From positions 1,054,001 through 1,118,000 of the forward strand of contig NW_012236527.1 of assembly GCF_000787575.1 (NCBI RefSeq): 64,000 nt of DNA. The letters are read 5' to 3'. The position numbers and the translations under genes were made by a program. The notes under the pieces were generated by a model. It did not search any database, was not told where the DNA came from, and was given only the letters and a program-made list of their open reading frames with translations. Each line of letters begins with the position of its first letter. Position 1 is the first letter of the stretch. This DNA comes from Acytostelium subglobosum LB1. Taxonomy: Eukaryota; Evosea; Eumycetozoa; Acytosteliales; Acytosteliaceae. This document shows, piece by piece, positions 23,517 through 36,300 of this stretch.

Positions 23517-25962
23517 ATGTCATCTAAGAACAACAATAACAAAGGTGGTGGTGGTGGAGGAATGATCACAGATAGTAGATTCAAGAAGGCACATAATGAT
23601 CCAAAGTTCAAACTAAAGAGACGTGCTGACTCTGCCATTCAACTCGATGAGAGGTTCTCAAAGGTTATGACATCAGATAGATTCAATGATAAAGGTATGT
23701 CTATGTTTGATTGATTGAGTGAATGAATGAATGAATGAATGAGGATGTTAACATTGTTGTGATCAAGCTCCCATCGATGAATATGGTAGGAAGTTAGCAA
23801 AGGAATCAAGTACCACAAAGAAGTTCAAGGATAACTTTAAGGTCAAGAAGGACGATAAGAAGAAACAACAACAGCCACAGAATAAGAAGGATGATGTAAA
23901 GTCTGATTCAAGATTCTCAATCCCATCAAAGTGGAAGGACTTGGAGGAGAAGGATGACGAAGATGCCGAGGAGCATGAAGAGAAGGAGTTGGTTAAGAAG
24001 CCAAAGGCAGCTGCAAAGGCCACAACCAAGAAAACACAGATCGTCAACAAGAACAAAGATGAGGAGAGCGAGGACGATGATAGCGAAGAAGAGAGCGACG
24101 AAGAGGTGGCCGATGGGGATACCGAGGAGTTGGTCTATGGTGGCTTCGAATACAATGATGACACAGAGAGCAGTGAAGAAGAGAATGATGAGGACTTCTT
24201 GAACCAGGGTCAGGAGTTGGACGAGGTCACACTGGAGGAGGAGGACGTACCAAGAGGAGACGCCACCAAACGATTCGCTATACTCAACTGCGACTGGGAC
24301 AACATTCATTCAAAGGACCTATACCTCATACTCAGCTCATTCTTGCCCAAGGGTGGAGTGCTGCTCTCGGTCACAATCTACCCATCGGACTTTGGTCTCA
24401 AGCAGATCGAGATCGAGAAGAGAATGGGTCCATCCAAGGACATCTTCAATCACACCAGATTAAAGACACCATCAGAGGAGACTGATATCCAGTATGATCA
24501 CAAGGAGGACCCCGACTCATTGGATGGCTCAGGCTTCAATCTGGTCAGTCTAAGAAAGTACGAGTTGTCTAAGCTCAAGTACTACTATGCCGTGGCCGTC
24601 TTTGATCGTTTGGAATCAGCGTCCGTGGTCTACGACGAATGTGATGGTCTGGAGATCGAGGACACTGCCAATGCCCTCGACCTAAGATTCGTCCCCGACG
24701 AGCAGGAGTTCACCAATCCACCAAGAGACACATGTACAGACATGCCAGAGACTGCACCAAACCTGGGCTTCACCACCTCGGTGCTCAAGGGCACATCGGT
24801 CGACTTCACATGGGACGTCGACAAGAACAGGAAGAAGGCCCTCACACAGAACTACAAGGAGGACTATGACGAGGACGAGGTGAAGCTGTATCTGGCCGAG
24901 CCAGAGACATCATCCGAGGAAGAGGAGGAGGACAAGAATTCAAGACTGCGTCTGAGGAACAAGTACAAGTCATTGTTGCTGGATGACGACGAGGATGGAG
25001 ACAACAAGTTGGAGGAGAAGGATGACCTTCAAGTCACATTCAAGACTGGTCTGGAGGATAATGACGATGACAGCAGCAGTGATGAAGATGGACTTAAGGT
25101 GGAGTTCAGTGATGGTGAGGTCCAGAGCAGTGGTGATGAGGAGGATGACGACGTCAGCGATGATGATGATGATGAAGGAGATGATGAAAGTGACAATGCA
25201 ATCGATCCACAGGATGAGGAGTGGACAAAGGATATAATGAATCGTGGCGATGACAGTGATGTAGACGAGACAGCTCAGGAGATCACGATCAAGACAGACC
25301 TACACAAGGTTGGAAAGAACCTGCTCAGGGAGAAGGAGAAAAGAGAGAATGGCACATTGTGGACCGAGTACATGGACAAGAAGAGATCAAAACAGAACGA
25401 AAAGATGAAGAATAAGAGACTAAAGGCTGAAGAGGAGGAAAAGAAGCGTGAAGAGGACGAGAAGAAGAGCAGGAAGGGCAAGAAGAAGCCACCCACAGCC
25501 GAGGAGCTCAAGTCCAAGGCCGAGCTGGAGTTGCTCATGATGGACGAGAATGACGGCGAGAAGAAAAAGGGATTCAACAAGAGGATGCTCGAGAGACAGG
25601 TCAAGGTCAACACATCAACCAATCCAAAGAAGAACAAGAAGAGGGCCAACGACCCAGAGGACACCTTTAAGATCGACACCAAGGATCCAAGATTCGAGAA
25701 GCTCTACAATGCATCAGACTTTGCGCTGGATCCAACTGATCCCAAGTTCAAACCAACAAATGCCGTCAAGGATCTGTTGAACGAGAAGAAGAGGAGAAGA
25801 GAGGAGGCCAACAAGAATGGAAATGGCAACAACATATCAAACTCGTCTTCAGCACCAGTCCAGGTTGAGAAGAAACAAAAGTCCGAAGCAGATACATTCA
25901 AGTCAATGGCAGAGAACATCAAGAAGAAGGCACAGCTTAACAAGATGAAGACTACAAGATAA
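23517..25962 (+). CDS. esf1: ESF1 homologue, nucleolar pre-rRNA processing factor
   Basis: Two exons, 23517..23694 and 23768..25962, encode 790 residues. ESF1 is an essential nucleolar protein needed for 18S rRNA maturation in the small-subunit processome. Diagnostic parts are the N-terminal DSRFKKAHNDPKFKLKRR, the DERFSKV...DRF block, a globular core starting RFAILNCDWDNIHSKDLYLI, long Asp/Glu/Ser tracts, a Lys-rich region, and the C-terminal NUC153 motif DPRFEKLYNASDFALDPTDP. The intron splits an Ala codon and has a TGATCAAG acceptor. Charge-biased composition is normal for nucleolar proteins. IMP4, in the same pathway, lies at 59.5 kb. Confidence 0.93.
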
Positions 25963-26439
25963 ATGAATAAATAAATAATACAACTGGACAGATCGAGTGA
26001 TTGATTGGGCATAACCTACAAAGTTGAGGTTGATACCACCTAAGTTGGGGATCTGCCCAGATGTGTCGAACGTTGTTCAGCGAGCGAAAGAACGCATTAC
26101 AGTAAATGCTGCTCCTGTAGTAACGACGAGTATTATTATTATATTTTGTTCCTTATGGAACAAATAATGTGTTTGTTTGTTCGGTGTGTTGATATGAGGG
26201 AAGTTTACAAATCAACGACTGTATTGGATATCTTTAATCGTAAGATATATAATAAATATATAATATTATTGTAGAATTTCTCAAATAATATTAAATTAAT
26301 TCTATTTTTGGAGATTTCAATTTATTATTTGTAAATTATATATTATTGGTAGATCAATAATACATATAAATACTTACAATCAATTGGTTCTAAATAGAAT
26401 ATTATTAATATATATATATATAAATTTATACTACTATCA
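25963..26439. other. Intergenic with short hairpin sequences
   Basis: 477 bases. The part 26010-26130 is of balanced composition in an A+T-rich setting. It includes AACCTACAA (26013-26021), one base off the small-RNA upstream element noted at 1042. At 26145-26164 there is a perfect 8-bp hairpin, TTTGTTCC-TTAT-GGAACAAA. No protein gene is seen. Confidence 0.5.
26145..26164. repeat. Perfect 8-bp hairpin
   Basis: TTTGTTCC and GGAACAAA are exact complements around a TTAT loop. It lies about 180 bases past the esf1 stop, at the right edge of a block of balanced composition. Confidence 0.6.
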
Positions 26440-26717
26440 ATGAATATAAAAATACTTTTAATAGTTTTATTGGCCCATCTATTATTTATTGGCAATTGTA
26501 ATTTTGTCGACAGCCAAAAAGAATGGTAAATAATTTATTTTTAATTATAGTTAACATTTGATAGTAATAATTAACCTTCTTTTTCTATGGTCCCCATAAT
26601 TATGATAGGAATTCTGAATCTTCTAGTGACCAGTTTAAGTATTTGCTGACCCTTTTCTTGGATTCTAATGAATTCCTTCTCCTAATAAATAAAAAACAAA
26701 GGTATAAAATCTATTAA
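26440..26717 (+). CDS. Small secreted protein, two exons
   Basis: Exons 26440..26525 and 26609..26717 with an 83-base phase-2 intron (GTAAAT...GATAG) give 64 residues. The signal peptide is MNIKILLIVLLAHLLFIGNC, then FVDSQKE. After the splice, which completes a Trp codon, come NSESSSDQFKYLLTLFLDSN and a basic tail ending in YKIY. The 3' end is uncertain because a GT at 26702 could start another intron. Without splicing the frame stops just after the first exon. Same architecture as 22380-22845 and 58782-59175. No function is recognised. Confidence 0.5.
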
Positions 26718-26811
26718 ACATATTAAATCTCCATTAGATAGATTTATAACTTATGACCTGTGGAGAATTTGGTTGGGTTTATCCCTCTATTTAAAATTTG
26801 GTGTCCTGGAT

Positions 26812-26842
26812 TTGGTCCTTATGCTCGATCCTCTTAGACCAA
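26812..26842. repeat. Short inverted repeat
   Basis: TTGGTC (26812-26817) and GACCAA (26837-26842) form a 6-bp stem around 19 bases, in the 160-base gap between two convergent stop codons. It may be a 3'-end hairpin. Confidence 0.45.
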
Positions 26843-26878
26843 GCGCGTTTATTATGGGCTGAATAGTGATATATATTA

Positions 26879-28694
26879 TTATTGGGTGTCGACTCCCAAT
26901 GTGTAGGTCTTTGGCTTCCACATCTCCAGTCTGTCTGGAGCGTATTGGATCGAACTCAACTCGTTGGTCAGCAACTCGAGTGACTCTGGACCACAGCTGA
27001 TGCCCTTCTTCTCCATCTGCTTGAAGAACGCTGAAAACTCCTTCTGAGATGTCTTGCTCGACTTGAAGAATCCATCAATGTCGGCTGGTCGCTGATGGCC
27101 TTGCTGCAGCCATGTTTGTCTTAATCTAAAGAGTAATGGTTGTTGAGTTAGTACAATGATGATAACCGGTGAGCGAACCTGTCAGACAGACGACATACTT
27201 ATCAGTGTTAATGTGGGCCAGGTCATCGGCGGAAGTTTCGAATGTGACGATTCCCTCTGGGTCCTGCTCAAACAGCTCGTCCAGACTCTTCAACTCGTTG
27301 GTCATGTTTAGCTGTTGGTAGATCTTGGAGAGATTGGCTGCGACTGTGTGCACGACCTCGTTGTTTCGGCCGAGGCCCTTGGAGAGTCCTTCAAATGCTC
27401 TCAAACAATATGGCAAAGCCTCGGCGAATCTGCTCTGTTGTGAAAGGTAGCTAGACATGTTAAATAGTGCAAACATCAATCGCTCATCAGATGACTTTAA
27501 AGGAGAGCTAAAGTAATGTTGAGTTGGAGTTGGAGGTATGTGTTAGTGATGGTCCATGGCAGATGCGAAGGATGATGTGTGATGTGCCACATACTTCTCA
27601 AGGATTTGGATGGCTTTCAGACATGTGGCTATACAATCTTGTTGGATGTCCATGTTGGACAACAACTCGGCATAGTTCAACAGAGTGACTGCGTAGAAGC
27701 TCTTGTCGACGGACTGTATTGGTGATCGCGAGGAATATAAATGGTCAGCAACTTGATCGATCAATCAATCATTCCAGTCCACAGTCCACACTTACATTCT
27801 CCAACAATTGCAATGAGCTGGTATAGTACTCCTTGGCAACCTCGTATGAGTTCTTGCTCTGGTTAATGTTGGCCAGATATGACAATATATATGCATGAAT
27901 CAGTTGAGGTGGACAGTTGGGATCGTTGTTGCCACTCTCAATGGCGTCCTTGTTGTTCACAAAGTAGGACTGGGCGCCAAGCAGGAGTGGCTCAGCCTTC
28001 TCAATATCCTTGTTGCCCAAGAACTTCTCTGCCTGTTGGATCAAGTTCTGACACTTGTTCAACAATGACAACTGTTGTGACTTGAACACATCGACAGTGA
28101 TCATCTCCTTTGTTGGTGTGTAGTAATCTGATATCTTCTTTGTGATCTGTGTAATCTGATCGCTATATATGATTGATTGATTGATTGAATGAGTCAGAGG
28201 TACTGCCGAACGATTGAATGAAGATTGATTGAATGTACATACTCAGTGATATCTTGATCCTTCAAATGCCACTCGTGCTGCTTGTTGTTTGATTGCTCCA
28301 ACTCCTCCATTTCATCGCCGTACTGAGCATTGTAGATGTCCTCCTCGTTGTCCTCTGCCAAGACATCCTTGACAGGGTTGGTCAACTGATCGTACTCCTC
28401 CTTGTCATAGTCGAACTGATCAAACTTTGATGCTGGCTTCTCGTTTGAAGATGCCTTTGCCGCAGCGGCAACCTTTGCCGAAGCCCTAACAGATCTCCTA
28501 GCATCATTCAATGAAGCTCTTGAGTAATGTGCACGTGAACCTGTGTTGTTGTTGATGTTGTTGATGTTGAGCATTGATGATCTCATCAAAGACATTGATT
28601 GAAGGTTGTTCAAACCATTGGTTCCAATTGACTTGTTGACAGTTGATGTTGCCAACGATCTTCCCAACTTGTACAAGTAGCCATGTGACATCAT
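26879..28694 (-). CDS. TPR-like helical repeat protein, probably mitochondrial
   Basis: Five exons, complement of 28243..28694, 27796..28162, 27595..27713, 27199..27507 and 26879..27125, all GT-AG and in frame, give 497 residues. The first 50 residues are basic, Ser/Asn/Leu-rich and lack acidic residues, as in a mitochondrial presequence. An acidic segment follows (YDKEEYDQLTNPVKDVLAED). From about residue 175 the protein is helical with TPR-like pairs: FYAVTLLNYAELLSNM, CLKAIQILEKY, and FNMSSYLSQQSRFAEALPYC. The C-terminal part (FFKQMEKKGISCGPESLELL) is also helical. I do not recognise an exact orthologue. The start at 28694 is chosen over in-frame upstream sequence because that reads as non-coding. 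Confidence 0.7.
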
Positions 28695-29131
28695 CGTTGT
28701 GTTATATATATATATAAGTATTGCTGCTACTTTATGATGATGTAGTTGTTGTTGCACTTGGACTCGATTGATTGAAAGTGCGAGATGGAGAAAGGCGAGT
28801 GTGTGAGTCTTCGTGTGTTTTGTGTCAAAAAAACTTTGTACCCCTCTGAACTTCCAAATACTTGACAACAATGAATGACCAAAGAGATAAAGATAATCAA
28901 TGACAAAGAGATCAAGATGAGTTAGAGAAGACCTGAAGAGGAGCATAGTCACATATAGAGTAGGAGATGATCATAACTCTAATGTTTGGTTTATTCGATT
29001 ACTTTTCGTAATTTAAACGCATTGGCTATTGGTACAGGTTATTTGTGTAGTCTTGTTCAAACATTGAAGACGGTGAAGTAGATGAAGAAGAGGAAGAGTG
29101 AAGATGAAATGAATGACTGACTTGTCATTGT
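28695..29131. other. Intergenic
   Basis: 437 bases upstream of the TPR-like gene and downstream of the first Sib-like gene. No gene or strong repeat is seen. A run of seven A follows GTC at about 28827, with GTACCCCTCTGAAC just beyond. It probably contains the promoter of the minus-strand TPR-like gene. Confidence 0.55.
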
Positions 29132-32100
29132 TTAGTTGCCCGGTGACTCGTACATTGGGTTGGCCATTGAGTTTCTACTCTGCTCGTACAATGGGTTGCT
29201 GGCGACTGAACCCTCGGAGAAGGCACCCTCGCCAAAGAAGGTGTCGGTGGGTGGTGCGCGAGATCTGAGCACACGCCACACTCCAAGTGCGATGAGTGCA
29301 GCGGCAACGGCAGATGCGGCAATGGCAGCGGACAACACGACGGTGTTGGATCCCTTGCCACCGGTGCCCGGTGCGGCGGCGATGGCCAGGTTGATCGACT
29401 TAGTGTCGGACATCATCGAGACGTTACGGTACTTGGGGTTGGCGTTGTAGCCCAAGTCATTGACGTAGACCACGAGGCTGTAGTTGCCGACAGTGTCAAA
29501 GCTGGCGGTGATGACGTTGAGGTAGTAGTTCAGAGCAGTGTTGCGGTCCACACAGGTGAACTTGTTGGACAACACAGTGCATGCAGACTGCGAGAGGAAT
29601 GGGGCAGAGAGGTTGCCGTTGGGGGTGAGTGCGCCAGTGGAGTCGGTGAGGCTGACGGTGAAGGTGATGCTGTTCTTGGAGGTAGAGTCGGGGTCAGTGA
29701 CATTGACGTTGACGATGCTGACTGGTGCGCCAACTGCGCCCAAGACCTCGGTTCTGGGCAGGGTAACGTAGGGTGGAATGTTGATACGTAGAACGTCCAC
29801 ATTGAACAGGGTGCTGGCGGTGTAGTTCTTGGCGTCGTAGGCCTGGACACGGAAGGTGTAGTAGCCATTACCAGAGAAACCTGGAGTTGGCTCGTATTGG
29901 ATACGCCACAGACCGTCGGCAGAACGCTTGATGCCCTGGCCAAACTCGATGGATGGGCCACGAGCGCCATCGACATAGTGGTAGACGCGGCCACCACTCA
30001 CGTACGAACCAAAGTTGCAGCGCAGTGTCTCCCATGGGAGGTCCAGCGATGTAATGTTCCAGGTGACCACGGTGGTCGAGTTGATGTACATCTCAATGCT
30101 GTTGCTGAGGTAGTTGGTAGAGTTAAAGGCAACATCGGAGCCGTTGAATGTGTAGGAGATGGGGATAATGACGGGTGGCTGGAACACCTGGATCACATCG
30201 ATCACAATGGTGTACAGCACGGATTGGTACTTCTCGTTGAGGACAAAGGTGAAGGTGTCGTAGTTGTTGCCCCACTGGTTGAGCTTGGGCACGTAGCGAA
30301 GCTGGAACTGAGCGAGAGCGTCGGCGCTGACCAGGCCAGAGGCGGGCACCTCGATCTCGTGTGTGCCATTGACCTTGAGGAAGAGCTGGCCGTGATGAGT
30401 GTACGACATGATCGTGAGCACGGCAGTTGGGACCTTGGACACCTGGAGCGTGATTGGAAGGGCGACGTTCTCGTAGGTGCTCAAGTGTGTGCTGCCCTCG
30501 TAGACGGGCAGGACAGTCTCCTCAATGTTGATCACAATTGGGTATGATGTCGATACTGTGTTGTGCTGGGAGAACACGCGGTAATAGATGGTCTCGAAGG
30601 GCACGCCAAACACATCCTTCTTGGGTGTGAAGGTGATGGTGGAGCTAGTGATATTGGCTTCAGTGGACTCGATGGGCACGCCACCAACAGAGAGCACGCC
30701 ACCGTATGGCAGCACGACAAACTGGTAGAACACAGTCTCGGGCTCACACACGGTGCCGACCAAAGTGAAGTCCTTGGCATGGTTCTCGAGAGTGTAGACA
30801 ACGCCAGCTGCGCCAACTGGTGTGGAGTACTGGTAGTTGTAGACGATTGAACCGTTGATTGGGCCACAGATGTTGCCACAGGCGGTGATCTCGTAGGAGT
30901 CGGTGTAGGAGGCCAACTCGTGGTCGGGCTGGTACTGCAACGCGTTGATCAATTTGCTAAAGACGAAGGGGTAGTTGTCGATGCGAACGCCATCATAGAT
31001 GAAGTGGCCGCGTTGTGGTGGCTTGGTGAAGCTGATGTTCCAAGATGGGTCTGGGTTGATCAGTGTTAGACTGATGTTGAAGGGCACTGGCAGTGGGGTC
31101 TCTGAGCACGCGCCATTGGAGACGATCACTGGTGGGTTGAACTCAATCACTGGTGGGTAGTTGACCATCAGGATCTTGACATCGACGCGAACAAGTGCAG
31201 AGGTAGATCCATGCTCATCGGTAACGTAGAAGTGGAACGAGTCATTGCCGAATGTGTTGGCGAATGGCTGGTAGAAGACGGAGAGGGGTGATTCGTCGGC
31301 AGGGGTGAAGGGGCCATTGTTAGACCAAACTTCTCCGTATCTTGGCACGTCGGAGACGGTGACAAAGAGCTTGCCAGTGTATTGGGGCATGAGTGGGTGG
31401 GAGCCAGTGAGCTGGAAGAGCGAGGAGTTGGCGTTCTCGTTAACGATGATCAGGTCGACTGGGTTGGCGACAGGTGGGTAGAAGACCACGGAACCTGTGA
31501 GGGTGATGGTAACGGTCTTGCTAACGGAGCGTCCACCAGAGTCGGTCACCTTGATGGTGAACTTGATGCCAGTGTAGATTGCGTTGATGGCGTGGTAGGT
31601 GATGGTTGAGGCGGCGGCATGTGTGGCAGACACATTGAAAACGCCCAACGAATATGGTGTGGCGGTAATGGCGTTGTTGCTGGCGTCCAAGAACGATCCT
31701 TGGATGGGTTGAGCGTCAGTGACCTCAACAGTTAGAACCTCATTGAAGTTGAGAGAGCCAACTGTGAAGGGAATCTGCTTTGACGAGTCGAGGGCCTGGG
31801 AGACTGAGTCGGGGATGTCGATGGTTGGGTCCACGGCAACACGGTTAACCTTTAGGGTGAGCGAGCACTGCACCTTTAGACCAAACTCGTTGGTGATGGT
31901 GAATGGCACGGATCTTTGGTCAGAGTCGGTGGTCAGAAGTGGCGTGAAGTCGAATGTTGCTGGAGATGAGAAGGTCTGGTCGTTGGAAATTGGGGTGTTG
32001 GCATTGGACACAACTCCAAGGGATGCCAGCGACTCGAGTCCATTGAGTGAAACGCTGAGAACGGTGGTGTCCTGGTCGGTACCATTGAGATTGAATGAGA

Positions 32101-35100
32101 TTGGTGCAATCTGTGTAGTCTCGATCGTGAGGTCGGAGCAGGTGGGTGGTGGATGGATGGTCTTGTAGACAAAGGTGATGATGCCGGTGGCGGTGGCACA
32201 GAGACTAGGTGATCCATTGTCACACACTTGGATGGTGTAGTTGGAGATAAAGTCAGCCTTGACAGTGGTGGGGATGGTGTAGGTTAGGTCGTTGGAGGGG
32301 AGGGTGGATGGCAGAACCGAGATGGGGTTGCCAGCGGAGTTCTTAAAAGATCCAAACTCTGGCAATGTGCCGACCATTGTGACAGTAAGCAAGTCGCTGT
32401 CGACATCGTTGGTGATGATGGGGAAGTCGGTTGATGGTTGTGCGCCACCAGTCTGGCCGTAAAGGTTGATGCTGGGTGCAGTCACAGATGGGTTGTGGTT
32501 GACGTGGGTCACGGTGATGTTGACGGTGACCTGATTGGATGGTGCTTGCAAAGAGTCCTGGACGTAGAAAATCAACTTGTCACTTCCAAAGAAGCCTGTG
32601 TTAGGCTTGTACACGAGTTGGAGTGGGACGACGTTGCCGGTGGCGACCAAAGCAGAGCCGTTGGGATAGAACAGACTTCCAGAGCCTGGCATCGAGGCAA
32701 AGATCACTGGCAAAACATTGTCGTATCTTGTTTGATCGGGGTCAGTGCCATCCAGGGTGAATATTGGCGAAGTACCATCCTCCAACATTGAGATTGGTGC
32801 AACTGACTTGGCTACGGGTGGGTTGTTGACGCGTGGACCATTGACAGCGATCGTGACGGTCTTGGTGTCCTTGCCTGCGCCGAGGTCAGTAACCTCGATG
32901 GTAAACTGGATGCCAACCTCATTGGCGTTAATGGCCTGGTAGTAGATGACATCAGAGGCAGCCCAGACATCAGTGACATTGTACACGCTGAATGTGTAGG
33001 GGATCATTGCTGGAGTAATGGTGCGGTTCTTTGAGTCGTAGAAGGTACCGCTCATTGGTGTGATGGCAGTGATGGTCACGGTGGCCGAGGTCTCAAAGCT
33101 CTGGATGGAGAATGGCATGGACTTAAGGGAGAATGGAGTCATGGTCTGGGTCGTGGGAATGGTCAAGGTTGGTGGCACGTAGTTCCTCTTGAGAATGATG
33201 TTAAAAGGACATTGGACGGACAACAGCTCAGAGTTGGTGACGAGGTAGGTACCGGTCACGTTGGTGTTCCTGGCGGTGCTGAGTGGGACGAAAGATAGGA
33301 TAGTCGGCGAGGAGTACTGAGTGTTGGTGTTGATTGGTGCTCCCGATGGGGCGAGAAGTGAGCCAATGGCCATGTTGCCAAAACCTGAAGAGACCGTGAT
33401 GGCCAGTGGTAGGTTGTTAATATCCGAGCCCATGAGGGTGATTGCCTTGGTGTCGAACTGGTTCGCGTTGAGCGTTATTGGACTGCAGGATGGTACCAGG
33501 GGCACGATGGAGATGGTGATTGAAATGGTACCATCAGCGCTGAGACAACCATCAGAGATGGAGAACTGGGCAGAGTCTGCTCCATATTGGTACAGCGAGG
33601 GGATGTATGTGAACGAGTCGACTGGCAGCGAGTACACAGTGTTGACAACGACTGGAACTGTTCCGTTGATGACGATCTTGCCCTTTGCAGGGATAGAGGT
33701 GAAGGTGATCGACAGGACGTTGTTATCCACATCGTTGGCTGGGATGGTGAACTGGATATTGGTGGCGGTTCCAACATTCTCGCGAACGGTGAATGAGGTC
33801 GATGAGGTGGTTGGGGCGTGGTTGTACTGGATGTGGACCAACTGACGACCAAAACCTGGGGCAGCCAGGGTAACAACTGGGTTGTTGATTGTGGGCAAGC
33901 TGGTCGAGTAGATGAAGCTGGTGGTGAAGTTGACCGCAGAGGTGGTGTTGGAGATCATGATTGGGGCAACGTTGTTGGTGGCGCCACTTGGGTCGGACAC
34001 GACCTTCAGACGCAAGTTGTAAGAGATTGGCACAATAAGGTTGTTGAGCAACTGGGTGAACCAGCTCGAGCCAGTCTTCCAATCGCAGTTGATACCATAG
34101 TTGTTGGCCAACCAGCTGTATGAAGATGAGGAGCCGAATGAGAAGACACCGAGTTGGATGTTGTACTTGGTCAATACGTCCTGGAGCTGCTGTGGAAGTG
34201 TGTTGTCGGTTGGTGCCAAGTTGTTATCGGTGATCAAGATGACCATCTTGACCGAGCCCTCTGGACGATTGGACCATGTGATCGATGGGATACCATTGAT
34301 CAACACATTGTATGGTACATTGGCGGTTGGGGCACCAGAGGTGAAGACCAACTGGGAGATATCGGGCAGGATGGATGGCTTGAGACTGGAGCGAAGTTGG
34401 AAGACGCTGGATGGGTTGGTGGAGTCTTGGAAGTCGGCAAGAGCATAGTTGGTAGTATCACGTCCGTTGAGGTCGGATATACTTCCGGTGAATGTGGAGA
34501 ACTGAGCTTGGACTTGAGAGTAGAGTGTTGATATGCTGGCCGATGAAGAGGTGTCGATGACAAAGAAGAGGTCCCATGGGATGAGGTATGGGTTGGTGAT
34601 GGAGGTCGAGAGCACAGCGGGGGCAGCTGCGTCCTTGGAGAGGTAGAGCTGCGAGGTTACTGGCTGCAGGTTGAAACCCTGTCTGAGGGCAAAGGTCTGA
34701 GAGACGAAAGTGTTGGGCTTGGTGGAGACACAACGCTGGACGAGGGTGATGTTACAGGACTTTCCGCTCCAACCTTGGTTGCAGACACAGCTTCCATCAC
34801 CCCATGTTCCATTGCTTGGGATACCATTGATACATGGGTCCATTGGGGTACACTTGGGTCCGTAGTTGTTTGGTGCACATTGGTCACAGAGTGGGCCGGT
34901 CCAGCCTGGGTCACAAGAGCATCCACCCGAGGTCCTGTTGCCGTTTCCACAGGATGAGGAGGTGACGTTGATGTAGAAGTATTGAGAGCCTCCAACCATA
35001 CCAATACCATCACTATCGATCAGACCCAAGTTAATAATGTACATGCCGAACTGGGATGCAGTTGGCGTCCAGACCAGGATAAGGGTGGATGAGGGGCCGC

Positions 35101-36300
35101 TTCTGACTTGTGGTACGTGCACCATTCCATCGGGAAGAGTTCCAATGTTGATGGACACTGTGCTGGTAGACTGGGGCGACGTGCCCTTAATGGTGATCTG
35201 GGACTCTGAACGGGAGGGGATGGTTCTAACGCTGTTGGCAGCTGGTGTTGGTGGTGTGTTGAACACGGGTGGCAACTTGGTAACTGGTGTCGTGCTGACG
35301 TTTAGGATAAAGTCCACTGGGATGGTGGTGTCCTTGCTCTTAATCAAGGTCTGGGCGCACCAAACTCCAATCTGGGATGGGACGTACGAGACGAAACCGG
35401 TGGAGCTGATCGAGAGTCCTGGTGGTTGAGAGCCAGGCATCTGGGTGCTGGAAGACAGCGAGTAGGCCAATGTTGAGCCATCAGTAACAAGGGCTGGGAT
35501 TTGGAATGTGTTGGTGACGCCCATCTGAATTGGGATAACTGGCAACAATGATGACACGGCAGAGACCTGTCCTAGTTTTCCACGGACTGGTGTTATAGTG
35601 GACTCAAGGTTCCAGTATTCTATAATATTATATTAAATAAAATTAATTAATGAATTATATAATTAAATATAATTATTATGATTAAGGGGGAAACAACTTA
35701 CGATCAGCATTATTATTCAATTCGGAGATTCTGCAGCAGTCAGAGTAGGAGATGGTCTGGGCAGAGTAGGAGCTGAAGGTGGTGGTGTAGACCATGTTGG
35801 CGGTCATCCAGTCGGCGGCATGGTCGACGTTGTTGATTACAAAGTTGGTGGTGATTGATGACGATCCTACATTGACGTAGCCATAGTCAAATGAATCACC
35901 GACTGCAAAGTTTTGCCAGAAGAAGCTGTACCTAAAGGCAGCCTTGAACGTGAAGGTAAAAGTGAGATCATCTGTAGTTGATCCAACCCATGATAATGTT
36001 CCATATCTAAAATGTGATGCTATTTTTGATTGATCGATTGATTGATTGATTGATTGATGGTGTTAGTGAGTGAGTTGGGGTTGAGGGCGAGGGCGAGGGC
36101 GAGGGCGAGGGTAATTGGGTTGAGTTTGTTTCCCGAGTTATTACTTCCCGATCGGGATAATAATAATAATAATAGTAATAATAATAATAATAATAATTAT
36201 ATGTTTGAGTGAATGTATGAGGGATAATACCATTTGATATGGAAATTAACAAAAGGACAATGATGGAACAAAGAAGTGTGGGCCGGTTGATTGGTGCCAT
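29132..36300 (-). CDS. Sib-like integrin-beta-related adhesion receptor (copy 1)
   Basis: Coding exons are complement(29132..35619), complement(35702..36006) and a signal-peptide exon starting at 36300. Together they give about 2288 residues. The ectodomain has EGF-like Cys clusters (CSCDPGWTGPLCDQC; CVCNQGWSGKSCN) and a von Willebrand A domain with a complete metal-site motif in FVIDTSSSAS (codons about 34541-34555). A long series of beta-sandwich repeats follows. Near the C-terminus are an Ala-rich membrane helix (LSAAIAASAVAAALIALGVW) and a short tail with two NPxY motifs (NPLYEQS, NPMYESP). This is the layout of Dictyostelium SibA-E, phagocytic adhesion receptors that bind talin through the tail. 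Exon 1 ends in phase with exon 2 only at 36227, where TA stands in place of a GT donor. The nearest GT (36230) shifts the frame. Confidence 0.85.
36083..36198. repeat. GAGGGC and AAT microsatellites inside the first Sib-like gene's intron 1
   Basis: Nearly five units of GAGGGC at 36083-36111, followed by an AAT/TAA run at about 36157-36198. They make this intron longer (about 220 bases) than other introns in the window. Confidence 0.8.
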
